A stretch of 64,000 bases of DNA. Origin: an uncultured bacterium. GTDB lineage: Bacteria > Bacillota > Clostridia > Lachnospirales > Lachnospiraceae. The notes below the pieces were generated by a model. It did no database searches and had not been told where the DNA came from. It worked only from the letters and a program-made list of their open reading frames with translations. Location: NCBI GenBank assembly GCA_945828315.1, contig CALZQA010000001.1, forward strand, positions 1 through 64,000. The letters are read 5' to 3'. Both the position numbers and the translations under genes were made by a program. Below are positions 49,939 through 59,629 of the stretch, one piece after another (position 1 is the stretch's first letter; each line of letters opens with the position of its first letter).

Positions 49939-50472
49939 TTACACCTCCTTAAACTTATTAAACACATCCTGAAACTGTGCCATGCGTGGATCTAACTCTC
50001 CCTGCTCACAGTCGCAGGTCGCTAAATTCAAATTTGTGCCGCATTTCGGACAGATCCCTTTACAATCGGGTCTGCACAAAACCTTTGCCGGCCAGTTCAC
50101 CAAAATCTCATTAAAGATCAGCCGATCCACATCCAGTACGCGCTCCTCATCAATGTAAGAAGCCGCCTCATCGCTGTCGTCCTCCGTCTCTTCAGAGACA
50201 TCTGCCAGAGATACTGTCTTTTCTATCTCAAAATGAAAAGGAACATCAACCTCCTGCAAACAGCGGTCACATGGAATCTGAACCGTCACATCTCCTTCGC
50301 CCGAAAGTCGCAGCCGCTTGCCTTCCTCGTTGGCGATCGTCAGATTGAATGGTTCACCTGCCTGAATAGGAAATGTTCCCTGACGGGACTGAAACTCTGC
50401 CATGTCTATATGGACTTTTCTGGTCACTTCCTTATTGTCTAAGGAATATACATCGGAAATATCTAATTTCAT
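49939..50472 (-). CDS. YceD/DUF177 family protein
   Basis: CDRCLQEVDVPF..LCRPDCKGICPKCGTNLNLATCDC; upstream of rpmF. Confidence 0.93.
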   Translation of the reverse strand: MKLDISDVYSLDNKEVTRKVHIDMAEFQSRQGTFPIQAGEPFNLTIANEEGKRLRLSGEGDVTVQIPCDRCLQEVDVPFHFEIEKTVSLADVSEETEDDSDEAASYIDEERVLDVDRLIFNEILVNWPAKVLCRPDCKGICPKCGTNLNLATCDCEQGELDPRMAQFQDVFNKFKEV

Positions 50473-50499
50473 GGTCAGTCTCCTATCCACACTTTTCCT

Positions 50500-50528
50500 A
50501 TTATATCTATCGCGAAAAAATTTGTCAA
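50500..50528 (-). promoter_or_regulatory. Consensus sigma-A promoter for yceD-rpmF
   Basis: Minus strand TTGACA-17 nt-TATAAT (perfect consensus hexamers). Confidence 0.85.
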
Positions 50529-50571
50529 CAATATTTTTTGCTGTATCAGCATTTTCTTTAAAATTTTACTG

Positions 50572-51765
50572 TTACTTTAATAATGCGACGGTCTCGCGGG
50601 CGATCGCAAGCTCCTCGTTTGTCGGAACGACCCATACCGGAACCTTAGAATCAGGTGTAGAGATCGCAACCTCTTTTCCTCTGGTCTTATCATTCACTTC
50701 ATCGTCCAGCGTAATGCCTAAGTATCCCAGACGGCTGACGATCTTGCGGCGAACGATCTCATCATTCTCACCGAGTCCTGCTGTAAATGCGATGGCATCC
50801 ACACCGTTCATTGCAGCCACATAGGAACCGATATACTTCAGTACGCGATAGCAGAAAACATCAACTGCCATCTCACAGCGCTCATTGCCGGCTGCAGCGC
50901 CCGCCTGCAGATCACGGAAATCTGAGGATACGCCGGACAGTCCCTGTACGCCGGACTTCTTATTTAATACTTCCATGATGCCATTGATATCCAGGTTCTC
51001 CTTCTTGCAAATGAACTCCATAACAGAAGGATCAATGTCACCGGAACGGGTTCCCATGATCAGACCCTCTAACGGAGAGAGGCCCATGGAGGTATCTACT
51101 GATTTACCACCGTCTACTGCGCAGACAGATGATCCGTTTCCAAGGTGGCAAACGATGATCTTCAAATCCTCGATCGGCTTTCCTAAAAGCTCAGCCATAC
51201 GCTTTGATACAAAGCTGTGACTGGTGCCGTGGAAACCGTATTTACGTACTTTATATTTCTCATAATACTCATAAGGGATTCCGTACATATATGCCTCCAG
51301 AGGCATGGTCTGATGAAATGCAGTATCAAACACGCCTGCCATCGGAGTATTCGGCATCAATTCCTGACATGCACGCACACCGATCAAGTTTGCCGGATTG
51401 TGAAGAGGTGCCAGATCGCTGCACTCCTCAACTGCTTTGATAACATCGTCATTGATCAGTGTTGAGCAGGCAAATTTTTCGCCGCCGTGGACCAGACGAT
51501 GTCCGACAGCACCGATCTCGTCGAGGCTCTTAATGACACCGGTCTTCTCATTGGTCAATGCATCGATCACATACTGAATGGCCTGCTTGTGGGTGGGCAT
51601 GTCCAGATTGCTGATCTCTTTCTCGCCGCCCGCCGGAGTGTATACTAATCTTCCATCAATTCCGATACGCTCACACAGTCCCTTTGCAAGCACCTGCTCT
51701 GTCTCGGAATCAATGACCTGATATTTCAGTGAAGAGCTTCCACAGTTGATAACTAATACATTCAT
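50572..51765 (-). CDS. ackA: Acetate kinase
   Basis: [46 protein letters not shown]. Confidence 0.97.
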   Translation of the reverse strand: MNVLVINCGSSSLKYQVIDSETEQVLAKGLCERIGIDGRLVYTPAGGEKEISNLDMPTHKQAIQYVIDALTNEKTGVIKSLDEIGAVGHRLVHGGEKFACSTLINDDVIKAVEECSDLAPLHNPANLIGVRACQELMPNTPMAGVFDTAFHQTMPLEAYMYGIPYEYYEKYKVRKYGFHGTSHSFVSKRMAELLGKPIEDLKIIVCHLGNGSSVCAVDGGKSVDTSMGLSPLEGLIMGTRSGDIDPSVMEFICKKENLDINGIMEVLNKKSGVQGLSGVSSDFRDLQAGAAAGNERCEMAVDVFCYRVLKYIGSYVAAMNGVDAIAFTAGLGENDEIVRRKIVSRLGYLGITLDDEVNDKTRGKEVAISTPDSKVPVWVVPTNEELAIARETVALLK

Positions 51766-52026
51766 TTTACTTTCTCCTTTATTCTTTCTTTTTATTCTAA
51801 TATAGTTGCAAATCACAGTTGAATTCATTATACGCCTTTTATTTCAAGTGGACAAGTGCAAAAATGGATGTTATCATAGTTTTATACTGTTTTTTATTGA
51901 TTTTTGATGTATTTTTTTGCATACACTATTGTTTTTGTGTTTGTTTTATTTTTAACAATCTTTGTTTTTGTTGGTTTTCAAAGATTCAGAACCAAGACAA
52001 TCAACATATCATGCAGGAGGTAAGCA

Positions 52027-53286
52027 ATGAAAGTTTGCGGCATCATCGCAGAATATAATCCATTTCACAGCGGACATGCCTACCAGATTGCCCGCGCACG
52101 CGAACTGAGCGGCAGCGATTACGTGATCGCAGTCACAAGCGGCGATTTCGTGCAACGAGGTGCACCCGCGCTGGCCGACAAGTATATACGTGCCCACATG
52201 GCGCTTTCTGAGGGTGCCGATCTGGTTCTGATGCTGCCGGTATACGGATCCACCGCCAGTGCGGAAGGCTTTGCGCGCGCAGGTATTGCCGCCCTTCTTT
52301 CGACCGGAGTTGTGGATGCCATCAGTTTCGGCTGCGAAGATACGTCTGTCTGTTCAGAGCGTTACTTTCGTCTGGCACGGGAGTTGACGCAGGAACCGGC
52401 GGATTTTCGAGCTGCCCTTTCGAAGCGCCTTGCTGACGGAATCCCCTATGCGCAGGCCCGGGTGGAAGCGGTCAGATCATGCTATGGGAAGGATTTCGAC
52501 CTGACACTGCTGGATACCCCAAACAATCTTCTGGCATTTGAATATGTACGGGCTCTGGCAAGCTTTGGCGCGGATATGCAGCTTTGCCCAGTCAAACGGC
52601 TGGGCAACTATCACGACACAGAATGGTCCGAAACATTCGCCTCCGCTTCCGCTTGCCGAAAGGCACTTTTATCAGGTTCTGCAGATTCTGCCGAAAAATT
52701 ACAGGCATTCGAACATGCCGGCCAGATACCCACAGACGCCTGCAGAGTTCTGGCAGACTACGCCGGCAGCTACGCTTTTTTGCAGGAAAATGATCTTTCG
52801 TTGCCGCTGCGCTATGCGCTGCTGGCACAGAGAGATTCCGGTTATAATGCATTTTCAGATTGTGGCGGCGATCTGTCGGCACGGATCTGTAATCAGCTGG
52901 ATTCATTTGAGAGTTTTTCACAGTTCTGCGATCTGCTGAAAAACAAAAGTGTGACCCGCGCACGCATCGCCCGGGCCCTGACGCATATTTTGCTGCGGCT
53001 GCCTGCGCAAATGCCCGCACCTCTCACGTCTGATGACGGTACGTTGCCCTATCTGCGGGTCTTGGGCTTCCGTGAGACGGCCGCCCCCCTCTTACACGAG
53101 CTCAAGCAGCGCGCCCGGGTGCCGCTCATCACGCGCGTTCCAGAAGCGGAACGGATCCTTTCCACAGAAGCAATGTTATATTTCAAGCAGGATCTGTTTG
53201 CCGCTGAGCTTTACCGCAGTGTCCTGCTGCAGAAATGCGGCCGCTCTTATCCGGACGATTATCGAAGAAAGATTGAAATTGTTTGA
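52027..53286 (+). CDS. tmcAL: tRNA(Met) cytidine acetate ligase (TmcAL/YlbM family)
   Basis: MKVCGIIAEYNPFHSGHAYQI..GDFVQRGAPALADKYIRAHMAL. Confidence 0.92.
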   Translation: MKVCGIIAEYNPFHSGHAYQIARARELSGSDYVIAVTSGDFVQRGAPALADKYIRAHMALSEGADLVLMLPVYGSTASAEGFARAGIAALLSTGVVDAISFGCEDTSVCSERYFRLARELTQEPADFRAALSKRLADGIPYAQARVEAVRSCYGKDFDLTLLDTPNNLLAFEYVRALASFGADMQLCPVKRLGNYHDTEWSETFASASACRKALLSGSADSAEKLQAFEHAGQIPTDACRVLADYAGSYAFLQENDLSLPLRYALLAQRDSGYNAFSDCGGDLSARICNQLDSFESFSQFCDLLKNKSVTRARIARALTHILLRLPAQMPAPLTSDDGTLPYLRVLGFRETAAPLLHELKQRARVPLITRVPEAERILSTEAMLYFKQDLFAAELYRSVLLQKCGRSYPDDYRRKIEIV

Positions 53287-53380
53287 AAGATACATTATAC
53301 TTGATGAAGCATAAATTTTGTTCTAAATCAAACGGGGCTCCTGTTGCCCCGTCTGGCAGACAACATTCAGGAGGTACTAC

Positions 53381-54481
53381 ATGGCAGGTTCCACATACGG
53401 AAGATTATTTACGATCACAACCTGGGGAGAATCCCACGGAAAGGGCATTGGCGTCGTCATCGACGGTTGCCCCGCCGGACTTCCCTTAAATGAAGAAGAT
53501 ATACAGATCTACTTAGACCGGCGCAAGCCCGGTCAGTCCAAATTCACGACACAGCGAAATGAGGCTGATGCTGTACAGATCTTATCCGGTGTCTTTGAGG
53601 GTAAGACGACCGGTACACCCATCTCTCTGGTCGTGTTCAACACCGATCAGCGCTCCCGCGACTACGGCGATATCGCAACCTACTTCCGCCCGGGACACGC
53701 AGACTACACTTTTGATGAAAAATACGGTTTTCGCGATTACCGTGGCGGCGGACGCTCCTCCGGCCGGGAGACGATCGGACGTGTGGCCGCCGGTGCCATT
53801 GCTGCCAAGCTGTTAAAAGAGCTGGGTATCGATGTACATGCCTACGCCACAGCCATCGGCCCGGTACAGATCGACCGTGCTGCATTTGACCTGGAGCAGT
53901 CTCTTGCAAACCCGGTGGGCATGCCTGACGCAGCGGCGGCTGAGGCAGCACAGACATATCTGAATGAATGCATAAAAAATCAGGACTCCTGCGGCGGGAT
54001 CATCGAGTGTTCGATCACCGGCATGCCTGCCGGAGTCGGCGATCCGGTATTTGAAAAGCTGGACGCAAACCTCGCCAAAGCGATGCTCTCTATCGGCAGT
54101 ATCAAGGGCTTTGAGATCGGCGACGGCTTTGTCGCTGCCACATCCAACGGCAGCACCAACAACGATGCTTTTACGATGAGCGGCGGACATGTATCCAAGG
54201 CAACCAACCACGCAGGAGGCACACTCGGTGGTATCAGCGACGGCTCTCCGGTCGTATTCCGTGTGGCAGTCAAGCCCACACCCTCCATCAGTCAGACGCA
54301 GCGCACTGTCAACCAGTCCGGTGAGGAGATCGCCATCTCCATTAAGGGGCGCCATGACCCCATCATCGTACCGCGCGCGATCGTCGTTGTGGAGTGCATG
54401 GCAGCGCTCACTGTGCTGGACCTGCTCATGACGAATATGAGTGCGAAATTGGATAATGTCAAGAAAATATATGAGAAATAA
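53381..54481 (+). CDS. aroC: Chorismate synthase
   Basis: ITTWGESHGKGIGVVIDGCPAG; RPGHADYT; GGGRSSGRET. Confidence 0.97.
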   Translation: MAGSTYGRLFTITTWGESHGKGIGVVIDGCPAGLPLNEEDIQIYLDRRKPGQSKFTTQRNEADAVQILSGVFEGKTTGTPISLVVFNTDQRSRDYGDIATYFRPGHADYTFDEKYGFRDYRGGGRSSGRETIGRVAAGAIAAKLLKELGIDVHAYATAIGPVQIDRAAFDLEQSLANPVGMPDAAAAEAAQTYLNECIKNQDSCGGIIECSITGMPAGVGDPVFEKLDANLAKAMLSIGSIKGFEIGDGFVAATSNGSTNNDAFTMSGGHVSKATNHAGGTLGGISDGSPVVFRVAVKPTPSISQTQRTVNQSGEEIAISIKGRHDPIIVPRAIVVVECMAALTVLDLLMTNMSAKLDNVKKIYEK

Positions 54482-54488
54482 ATAAAAA

Positions 54489-54538
54489 CGCCCGAGGGCA
54501 ATGAAGCAAAAATGGTTTGCAAATTGCCACCCGGGCGC
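54489..54538. terminator. Terminator between convergent aroC and DAACS transporter gene
   Basis: CGCCCGAGGGCAAT ... ATTGCCACCCGGGCG. Confidence 0.7.
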
Positions 54539-54566
54539 TTTATTTGTCATTTTATATAATTGTATA

Positions 54567-55799
54567 TTATTTTATCTTCGCAGTCTCCTTCATAGCTACA
54601 GAGCAGGCAAGATCGCCCACTACGTTACAACAGGTCGCACCCATATCGCACAAGGTATTGATGCTGATATAGACGCCCATGACTCCAGTGGGAAGTCCGG
54701 CGATGGATGCCAGTGCTGCAAAGGATGCGATGGCTCCGCCCGGCACACCGGGAGTTCCGATACTGAGCAGCGTATTTGACAATAATACGATTGCAAGCAT
54801 TCCGAAGTTTATTTCTACGCCACAGGCATTTGCAAAGAACACGATCATAAAGGACATCAGAATAGATACCGCGTCCATATTGATCGTCGCACCAAGCGGT
54901 AATGCCAGTGAAGAGATCTCGTTGGGTACCTCCAGCTCATCTGCGCAGCGTTTACTGATGGGTAGTGTTGCAGAGCTTGAACAGGTTCCGAATGCATTCA
55001 ACGCAGCCGGTAAGATCGTTACAAAAAACTTCCTGATACTGCATTTTCCCAATGTTCTTACGATCAATCCATAGAAAATGAACAGATAGCCGAACATTGC
55101 CAGATACAATGCGATCAATACCTTGCCCAGCTCAATGATCGTTTCGGTTCCGTTTGCGTAGATCACGCCTGAGATCGAGCAAAAAACTCCGATGGGCGTA
55201 AAGTACATCACAACTGAAATGATCTTGATGGAAATCTCATTGATCGCCTCTGCCAGATCTACAACCGGTTTTGCTTTCTCACCAACTGCCAGACAGGTGA
55301 TGCCAATGATAATGGCAAATACAAGCACCTGCAGCATATTTCCCTCTGCGAAGGATGCAATCGGGTTCGACGGGATCAGTGACTGCACCGTATCCAACAG
55401 ACTCGTGAAGGGAGTTGCCTCAACGTTAGACTCGATCATCTCGATCTTGACACCCTGTCCCAGCCCCAGTGCCTTCGGCAAAAACAGACCGATCAGGCTT
55501 GCGACCAAAGTCGTAATGACATAGTAAAGTACACTCTGTCCGCCGATCTTTCCGGTTGCGGACACACTTCCAATTCCCTTGATTCCAACGATCAGCGAAC
55601 AGAATACCAGCGGATAGATCATCATGCGCAGCGCATTCATGTACAGATTTGTGATCAGCGTGATCACCGGCTGCATCCAGTCGAAACGTCCGGGCATGAG
55701 CAGGCCGAAGATGATTCCCAGGATCAGACCGACGAAGATCGCCAGCGTGATGCGCAGCGAACTCGCTTTTTTCTTTTGTGACATTTTCATTTCCTCCAT
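54567..55799 (-). CDS. Dicarboxylate/amino acid:cation symporter (DAACS family)
   Basis: 410 aa; FGTCSSSATLPIS and GATINMDA motifs. Confidence 0.92.
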   Translation of the reverse strand: MEEMKMSQKKKASSLRITLAIFVGLILGIIFGLLMPGRFDWMQPVITLITNLYMNALRMMIYPLVFCSLIVGIKGIGSVSATGKIGGQSVLYYVITTLVASLIGLFLPKALGLGQGVKIEMIESNVEATPFTSLLDTVQSLIPSNPIASFAEGNMLQVLVFAIIIGITCLAVGEKAKPVVDLAEAINEISIKIISVVMYFTPIGVFCSISGVIYANGTETIIELGKVLIALYLAMFGYLFIFYGLIVRTLGKCSIRKFFVTILPAALNAFGTCSSSATLPISKRCADELEVPNEISSLALPLGATINMDAVSILMSFMIVFFANACGVEINFGMLAIVLLSNTLLSIGTPGVPGGAIASFAALASIAGLPTGVMGVYISINTLCDMGATCCNVVGDLACSVAMKETAKIK

Positions 55800-55829
55800 A
55801 TAAAACTCGATTGCCTTGGCTCTGAATAA

Positions 55830-56885
55830 TTATAATTTGTGGATTGCAACACAGTTGGGCTTATCAACCGTCAGGGGTCTGCCCTGCATCAGGAAATAGT
55901 GCTCCTCGTAATTCATCTTGAAAACGCAGATTTCATTGTTCTCATGGTTCAGCGTCATGAAATGCTCGTTATCAGGAAATACACGGACCGCTTTCGGGAA
56001 CTCACCGCTGATCTTGCTGTTGCAGTTTAACGTCAGCATACCGGTCTCCGGATCAATGTCATAAATAACTGCAGAGTTCACACCTGCATTGACAACATAC
56101 AGATGCTTTCCATCCGGTGTGATCGTCATTGCAGTCGCGCTGCAGATATCATCATCCTTGGGATCTGTTGTTGTGATCTCCTGTAAAAATTGGAACTCAG
56201 GCTCACCGTTGCGCTCCTCATAACGGTATACATTCACACAGTTTAACAGCTCGCAGAGCACATACGCAAAGCGTCCGTCATCGGAGAAACGCATGCTCTT
56301 GGGAGCAGAGTCGATCTGGCAGCGCAGAATATCCGTATTATGGATCTTTCCTGAAGCAGAATCCATGTGATACAGCTTTACCTGATCCAGTCCGCCATCC
56401 ACGGCACAAACATACTTCTGATCCGGTGTCAGACGCACACAATTTACATGCGGGCGTGAGCTTCGCTCTGCAATACAGCGTCCCATTCCCTTGTGAAATA
56501 CACCGTCAGCGATACCGGTAATGGAACCGTCTTCCGGATTGAGATTCATCACAGTCACTCTTGCGTCATGATATCCACCGACAAACAGGAAGCGGTCATC
56601 CTTGGAAATATCCACAAAACAACCTCTCATTCCGCCGATCCATGCCTTGTTGATCGGTTCAAGATCGCCATCCTCCATAATACGGAAAGACTGCACTCCT
56701 TCATCTGCGATCGAATACAGATATTTTCCACTATTGGCAACGACCAGATAGGAAGCATTATTGATCGGAATCACTTTTCGCTCCACCATCGTTCCTTTTC
56801 CTTCATCCAGATCGTACAAGTGAATACCTATACTGTTCTCGTGGGTGTAGGTACCCACATATGCTACATATTTGTCTTTACTCAT
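55830..56885 (-). CDS. Lactonase family beta-propeller protein (6-phosphogluconolactonase-like)
   Basis: VAYVGTYTHENSIGIHLYDL; GGYHDARVTVMNL; RPHVNCVRLTPDQKYVCAVD; start revised to 56885. Confidence 0.85.
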   Translation of the reverse strand: MSKDKYVAYVGTYTHENSIGIHLYDLDEGKGTMVERKVIPINNASYLVVANSGKYLYSIADEGVQSFRIMEDGDLEPINKAWIGGMRGCFVDISKDDRFLFVGGYHDARVTVMNLNPEDGSITGIADGVFHKGMGRCIAERSSRPHVNCVRLTPDQKYVCAVDGGLDQVKLYHMDSASGKIHNTDILRCQIDSAPKSMRFSDDGRFAYVLCELLNCVNVYRYEERNGEPEFQFLQEITTTDPKDDDICSATAMTITPDGKHLYVVNAGVNSAVIYDIDPETGMLTLNCNSKISGEFPKAVRVFPDNEHFMTLNHENNEICVFKMNYEEHYFLMQGRPLTVDKPNCVAIHKL

Positions 56886-58113
56886 GACCCTCTTCCTTTC
56901 TGCGTAAAATGTCATATATGTCAAGCGGGCAGCCAAGATCGATCCAGAGCTTTTGCTTCGGATGGGGCGCACTCGTCTGATCTTCTCCATCTTCATTTAC
57001 AATCCGTCTTACAACAACCTCGATGTTCGCCCCATCGGGCTTCATTACCTCGATCGTTTCTCCAACGGAAAATTTATTGCGCTGCTCGATCTCGTAGAGT
57101 CCCTGCTCATTCGCAGCACCTACGATACCGAGGTACGTATATTCCTTTACATAGGTATTGCTGTCGTAGATCTGCGCCTCCTCCGACGGTTTTCCAAAGA
57201 AAAATCCGGTCGTAAACTGGCGGTAGGTACAGTTCGATATCTGATCCAGATACCAAGGCATATTTTTCCGGTACAACTCAGGTGATTGCAGATAATCATC
57301 GATCGCACGGCGATACGTGCGTGCAACGGTTGCCACATACAGCGCTGTCTTCATTCTACCCTCTATTTTAAAACTGTCAATACCTGCATCGATCAATTCC
57401 GGAATATGTTCGATCATACACAGATCCTTGGAATTGAAAATATAGGTTCCGCGCTCATTCTCATAGACCGGCAGATACTCACCCGGTCTGCTCTCCTCCA
57501 CCACTGCATATTTCCAACGGCACGGGTGTGTGCATGCGCCCTGGTTGGCATCCCTGCCCGTAAAATAGTTAGACAACAGGCATCGTCCGGAATAGGAGAT
57601 ACACATGGCCCCGTGAATAAACGTCTCTATTTCGAGATCATCCGGAATGTTTGCCCGGATCTCTTTAATCTCCGCCATCGACAGTTCTCTGGCAGAAACA
57701 ACGCGTTTTGCTCCCTGCTTCTGCCAGAACTGATAAGTTCCATAGTTTGTATTGTTTGCCTGCGTGCTCACGTGCAGCTCCATATCAGGCAGCACTTCCC
57801 GCGCGATCATAAATACCCCGGGATCAGATATGATGAGTGCGTCCGGCCCGACACTTTTCAACTCTTCAAAATACTCCCGCACACCTGCCAGATCTGCATT
57901 ATGCGCCAGGATATTGGCAGTCACATAGACCTTGACTCCGCGTGCATGGGCAAATTCCACACCCTCGCGCATCTCCTCCAGCGAAAAATTTTTTGCCTTC
58001 GCCCGCAGTCCAAAGGCTTCACCGCCGATATAGACCGCATCTGCGCCAAAAACAACTGCTATCTTTAACACTTCCAGACTGCTCGCCGGAACGAGAAGTT
58101 CAGGTACTCTCAT
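56878..58113 (-). CDS. Peptidase U32 family protein (YrrO/TrhP-like)
   Basis: PELLVPASSLEVLKIAVVFGADAVYIGGEAFGLRA; ETFIHGAMCISYSGRCLLSNYFTGRDANQGACTHPCRWKY. Confidence 0.92.
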   Translation of the reverse strand: MRVPELLVPASSLEVLKIAVVFGADAVYIGGEAFGLRAKAKNFSLEEMREGVEFAHARGVKVYVTANILAHNADLAGVREYFEELKSVGPDALIISDPGVFMIAREVLPDMELHVSTQANNTNYGTYQFWQKQGAKRVVSARELSMAEIKEIRANIPDDLEIETFIHGAMCISYSGRCLLSNYFTGRDANQGACTHPCRWKYAVVEESRPGEYLPVYENERGTYIFNSKDLCMIEHIPELIDAGIDSFKIEGRMKTALYVATVARTYRRAIDDYLQSPELYRKNMPWYLDQISNCTYRQFTTGFFFGKPSEEAQIYDSNTYVKEYTYLGIVGAANEQGLYEIEQRNKFSVGETIEVMKPDGANIEVVVRRIVNEDGEDQTSAPHPKQKLWIDLGCPLDIYDILRRKEEGHE

Positions 58114-58184
58114 GTCATATTTCTCCTTCAATCATTGATGTAACTACACAGCTCCTGTCTCCATTCAGCCAAGGCTCTGATCAG

Positions 58185-58835
58185 TTACATTTTCACACTG
58201 ACCGCCGCGCCGTCACCTACCGGCAGCACCGTAGTCACAAGCTGTTCGTGATGTGTCAGCGTGTACAGATAATCCCTCATGCGCTTGTGGATCGTCCGGT
58301 TTCTCCGCGTCACCACAAACCGGGATTCAATAATATCTCCGTCAAACAGCACGTTGTCGCTCACCAGCACACCTCCGTCCGAGAGCATCTTCACTGCTGC
58401 CGGAAGCAGCGCCGGATACTGTCCCTTCGCTGCATCCATAAAGATCCAATCATACTGTTTTCCCTCCGAAAGCAGCTGCGGCAAAATCTCACCCGCATCT
58501 CCCTCCAGCAGTGTGATCTGTTTTTCTCTGCCGGCGCGCCGGAAATTTTCCCGTGCCACCGGTATTCGGGGCTCCCAGTTCTCAATCGTTGTCACCGTGC
58601 ATTCCACCGGATTCCACTGCGCCATAAGGATTGCCGAAAAACCGACTGCGCAGCCTACTTCTAATATCCGCTGCGGCTTTTTCACCGCCAGCAGAAATTT
58701 CAAAAAGCTTTGCATATCCTTTCGGATGATCGGCACATCATTTGCCAGCGCTTCTTTTTCAATCTGATCCAAAAGCTCACCATTTCCGGTATCCAGCGAA
58801 TTCAGGTAAGTCAAAAGTCTCTCATCCAGGATCAT
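58185..58835 (-). CDS. trmR: O-methyltransferase, class I SAM (YrrM/TrmR-like)
   Basis: ILEVGCAVGFSAILMA; WIFMDAAKGQYPALLP; GGVLVSDNVLFDG; adjacent to U32 protein. Confidence 0.85.
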   Translation of the reverse strand: MILDERLLTYLNSLDTGNGELLDQIEKEALANDVPIIRKDMQSFLKFLLAVKKPQRILEVGCAVGFSAILMAQWNPVECTVTTIENWEPRIPVARENFRRAGREKQITLLEGDAGEILPQLLSEGKQYDWIFMDAAKGQYPALLPAAVKMLSDGGVLVSDNVLFDGDIIESRFVVTRRNRTIHKRMRDYLYTLTHHEQLVTTVLPVGDGAAVSVKM

Positions 58836-59200
58836 TCTTCTGCCTCTTCTTCCACAGGTGTCATCGCCGCCATCAGTTCACGTGCTGTCATAGAAGTGCT
58901 CACCTTGTACACACCCGGTTGCAGCTTAAATCCGGACAGCTTTGCCTGAACGAAAAATAACCGCGCGTCGCGCACAAGCCCTTTTTCTTCCAACAGCTCA
59001 GCCAATTCTTTTGTCCCCATATCTTCTGTGATCTGTACGATCTGTTCGGTACCTTTATCCTGCGAGACTGCCGGCTCCGTGTAGACACGGTAGCCAAAAT
59101 CATAACATTTCAGTCCGACCTGATAAAGCCCACAGATCACCAGTACACAAAACAGTACCGTAATGCTGATACTGAGCACACGCATTACAATCTTGGTCAT
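58832..59200 (-). CDS. MltG (YceG)-like N-terminal domain protein without catalytic domain
   Basis: 122 aa; TM helix then ITEDMGTKELAELLEEKGLVRDARLFFVQAKLSGFKLQPGVYKVSTSMTARELMAAM. Confidence 0.75.
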   Translation of the reverse strand: MTKIVMRVLSISITVLFCVLVICGLYQVGLKCYDFGYRVYTEPAVSQDKGTEQIVQITEDMGTKELAELLEEKGLVRDARLFFVQAKLSGFKLQPGVYKVSTSMTARELMAAMTPVEEEAEE

Positions 59201-59216
59201 AACAACCTCCTGTCAC

Positions 59217-59585
59217 TTACCCCCGCAAAAAACCGGTGTCAAAATCCAGATTCTGCATAATTGTCCAGTTTACCTGCTGGAACATACGGCATAAGGCCAG
59301 CTCCGCCGCAAGAAATTCCTGCACATAAGGGTTTTCGCGAAAGTCCATATAGGTTTCCTCCACCTGATCGATCTGTCCGAACAGATCCGGCGCTCCGCTG
59401 CTCTGCAGCGCATACCAGCTGCCGCGGAACTCATCGATCCGCTGCTGCAGGCCGGAAAACTCTGCCACCTTCGCCTCTGCCCGCTTAAAGCGGACATATT
59501 CCTCACTGTTTTTCATTGCTGTCACAAGCTGCTCCAAAGCAGCTTCTATATTCAATCTTTCGTTTTTTTCCTGCTCATCCATCAT
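59217..59585 (-). CDS. YlbF family regulator
   Basis: 122 aa; LVTAMKNSEEYVRFKRAEAKVAEFSGLQQRIDEFR. Confidence 0.8.
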   Translation of the reverse strand: MMDEQEKNERLNIEAALEQLVTAMKNSEEYVRFKRAEAKVAEFSGLQQRIDEFRGSWYALQSSGAPDLFGQIDQVEETYMDFRENPYVQEFLAAELALCRMFQQVNWTIMQNLDFDTGFLRG

Positions 59586-59629
59586 GCACTTCCTGTTATA
59601 CGTCCGAAAGAACGAATCTCAATACTTTC

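Noticed and set aside
53320-53375. ACGGGGC..GCCCCGT hairpin upstream of aroC
   Set aside because: 7-bp stem with no U tract and no recognisable riboswitch; probably a weak terminator-like hairpin of tmcAL, not enough support for a regulatory claim.
57286-58068. 260-aa plus-strand ORF
   Set aside because: Antisense to the U32 protein gene; shadow ORF.
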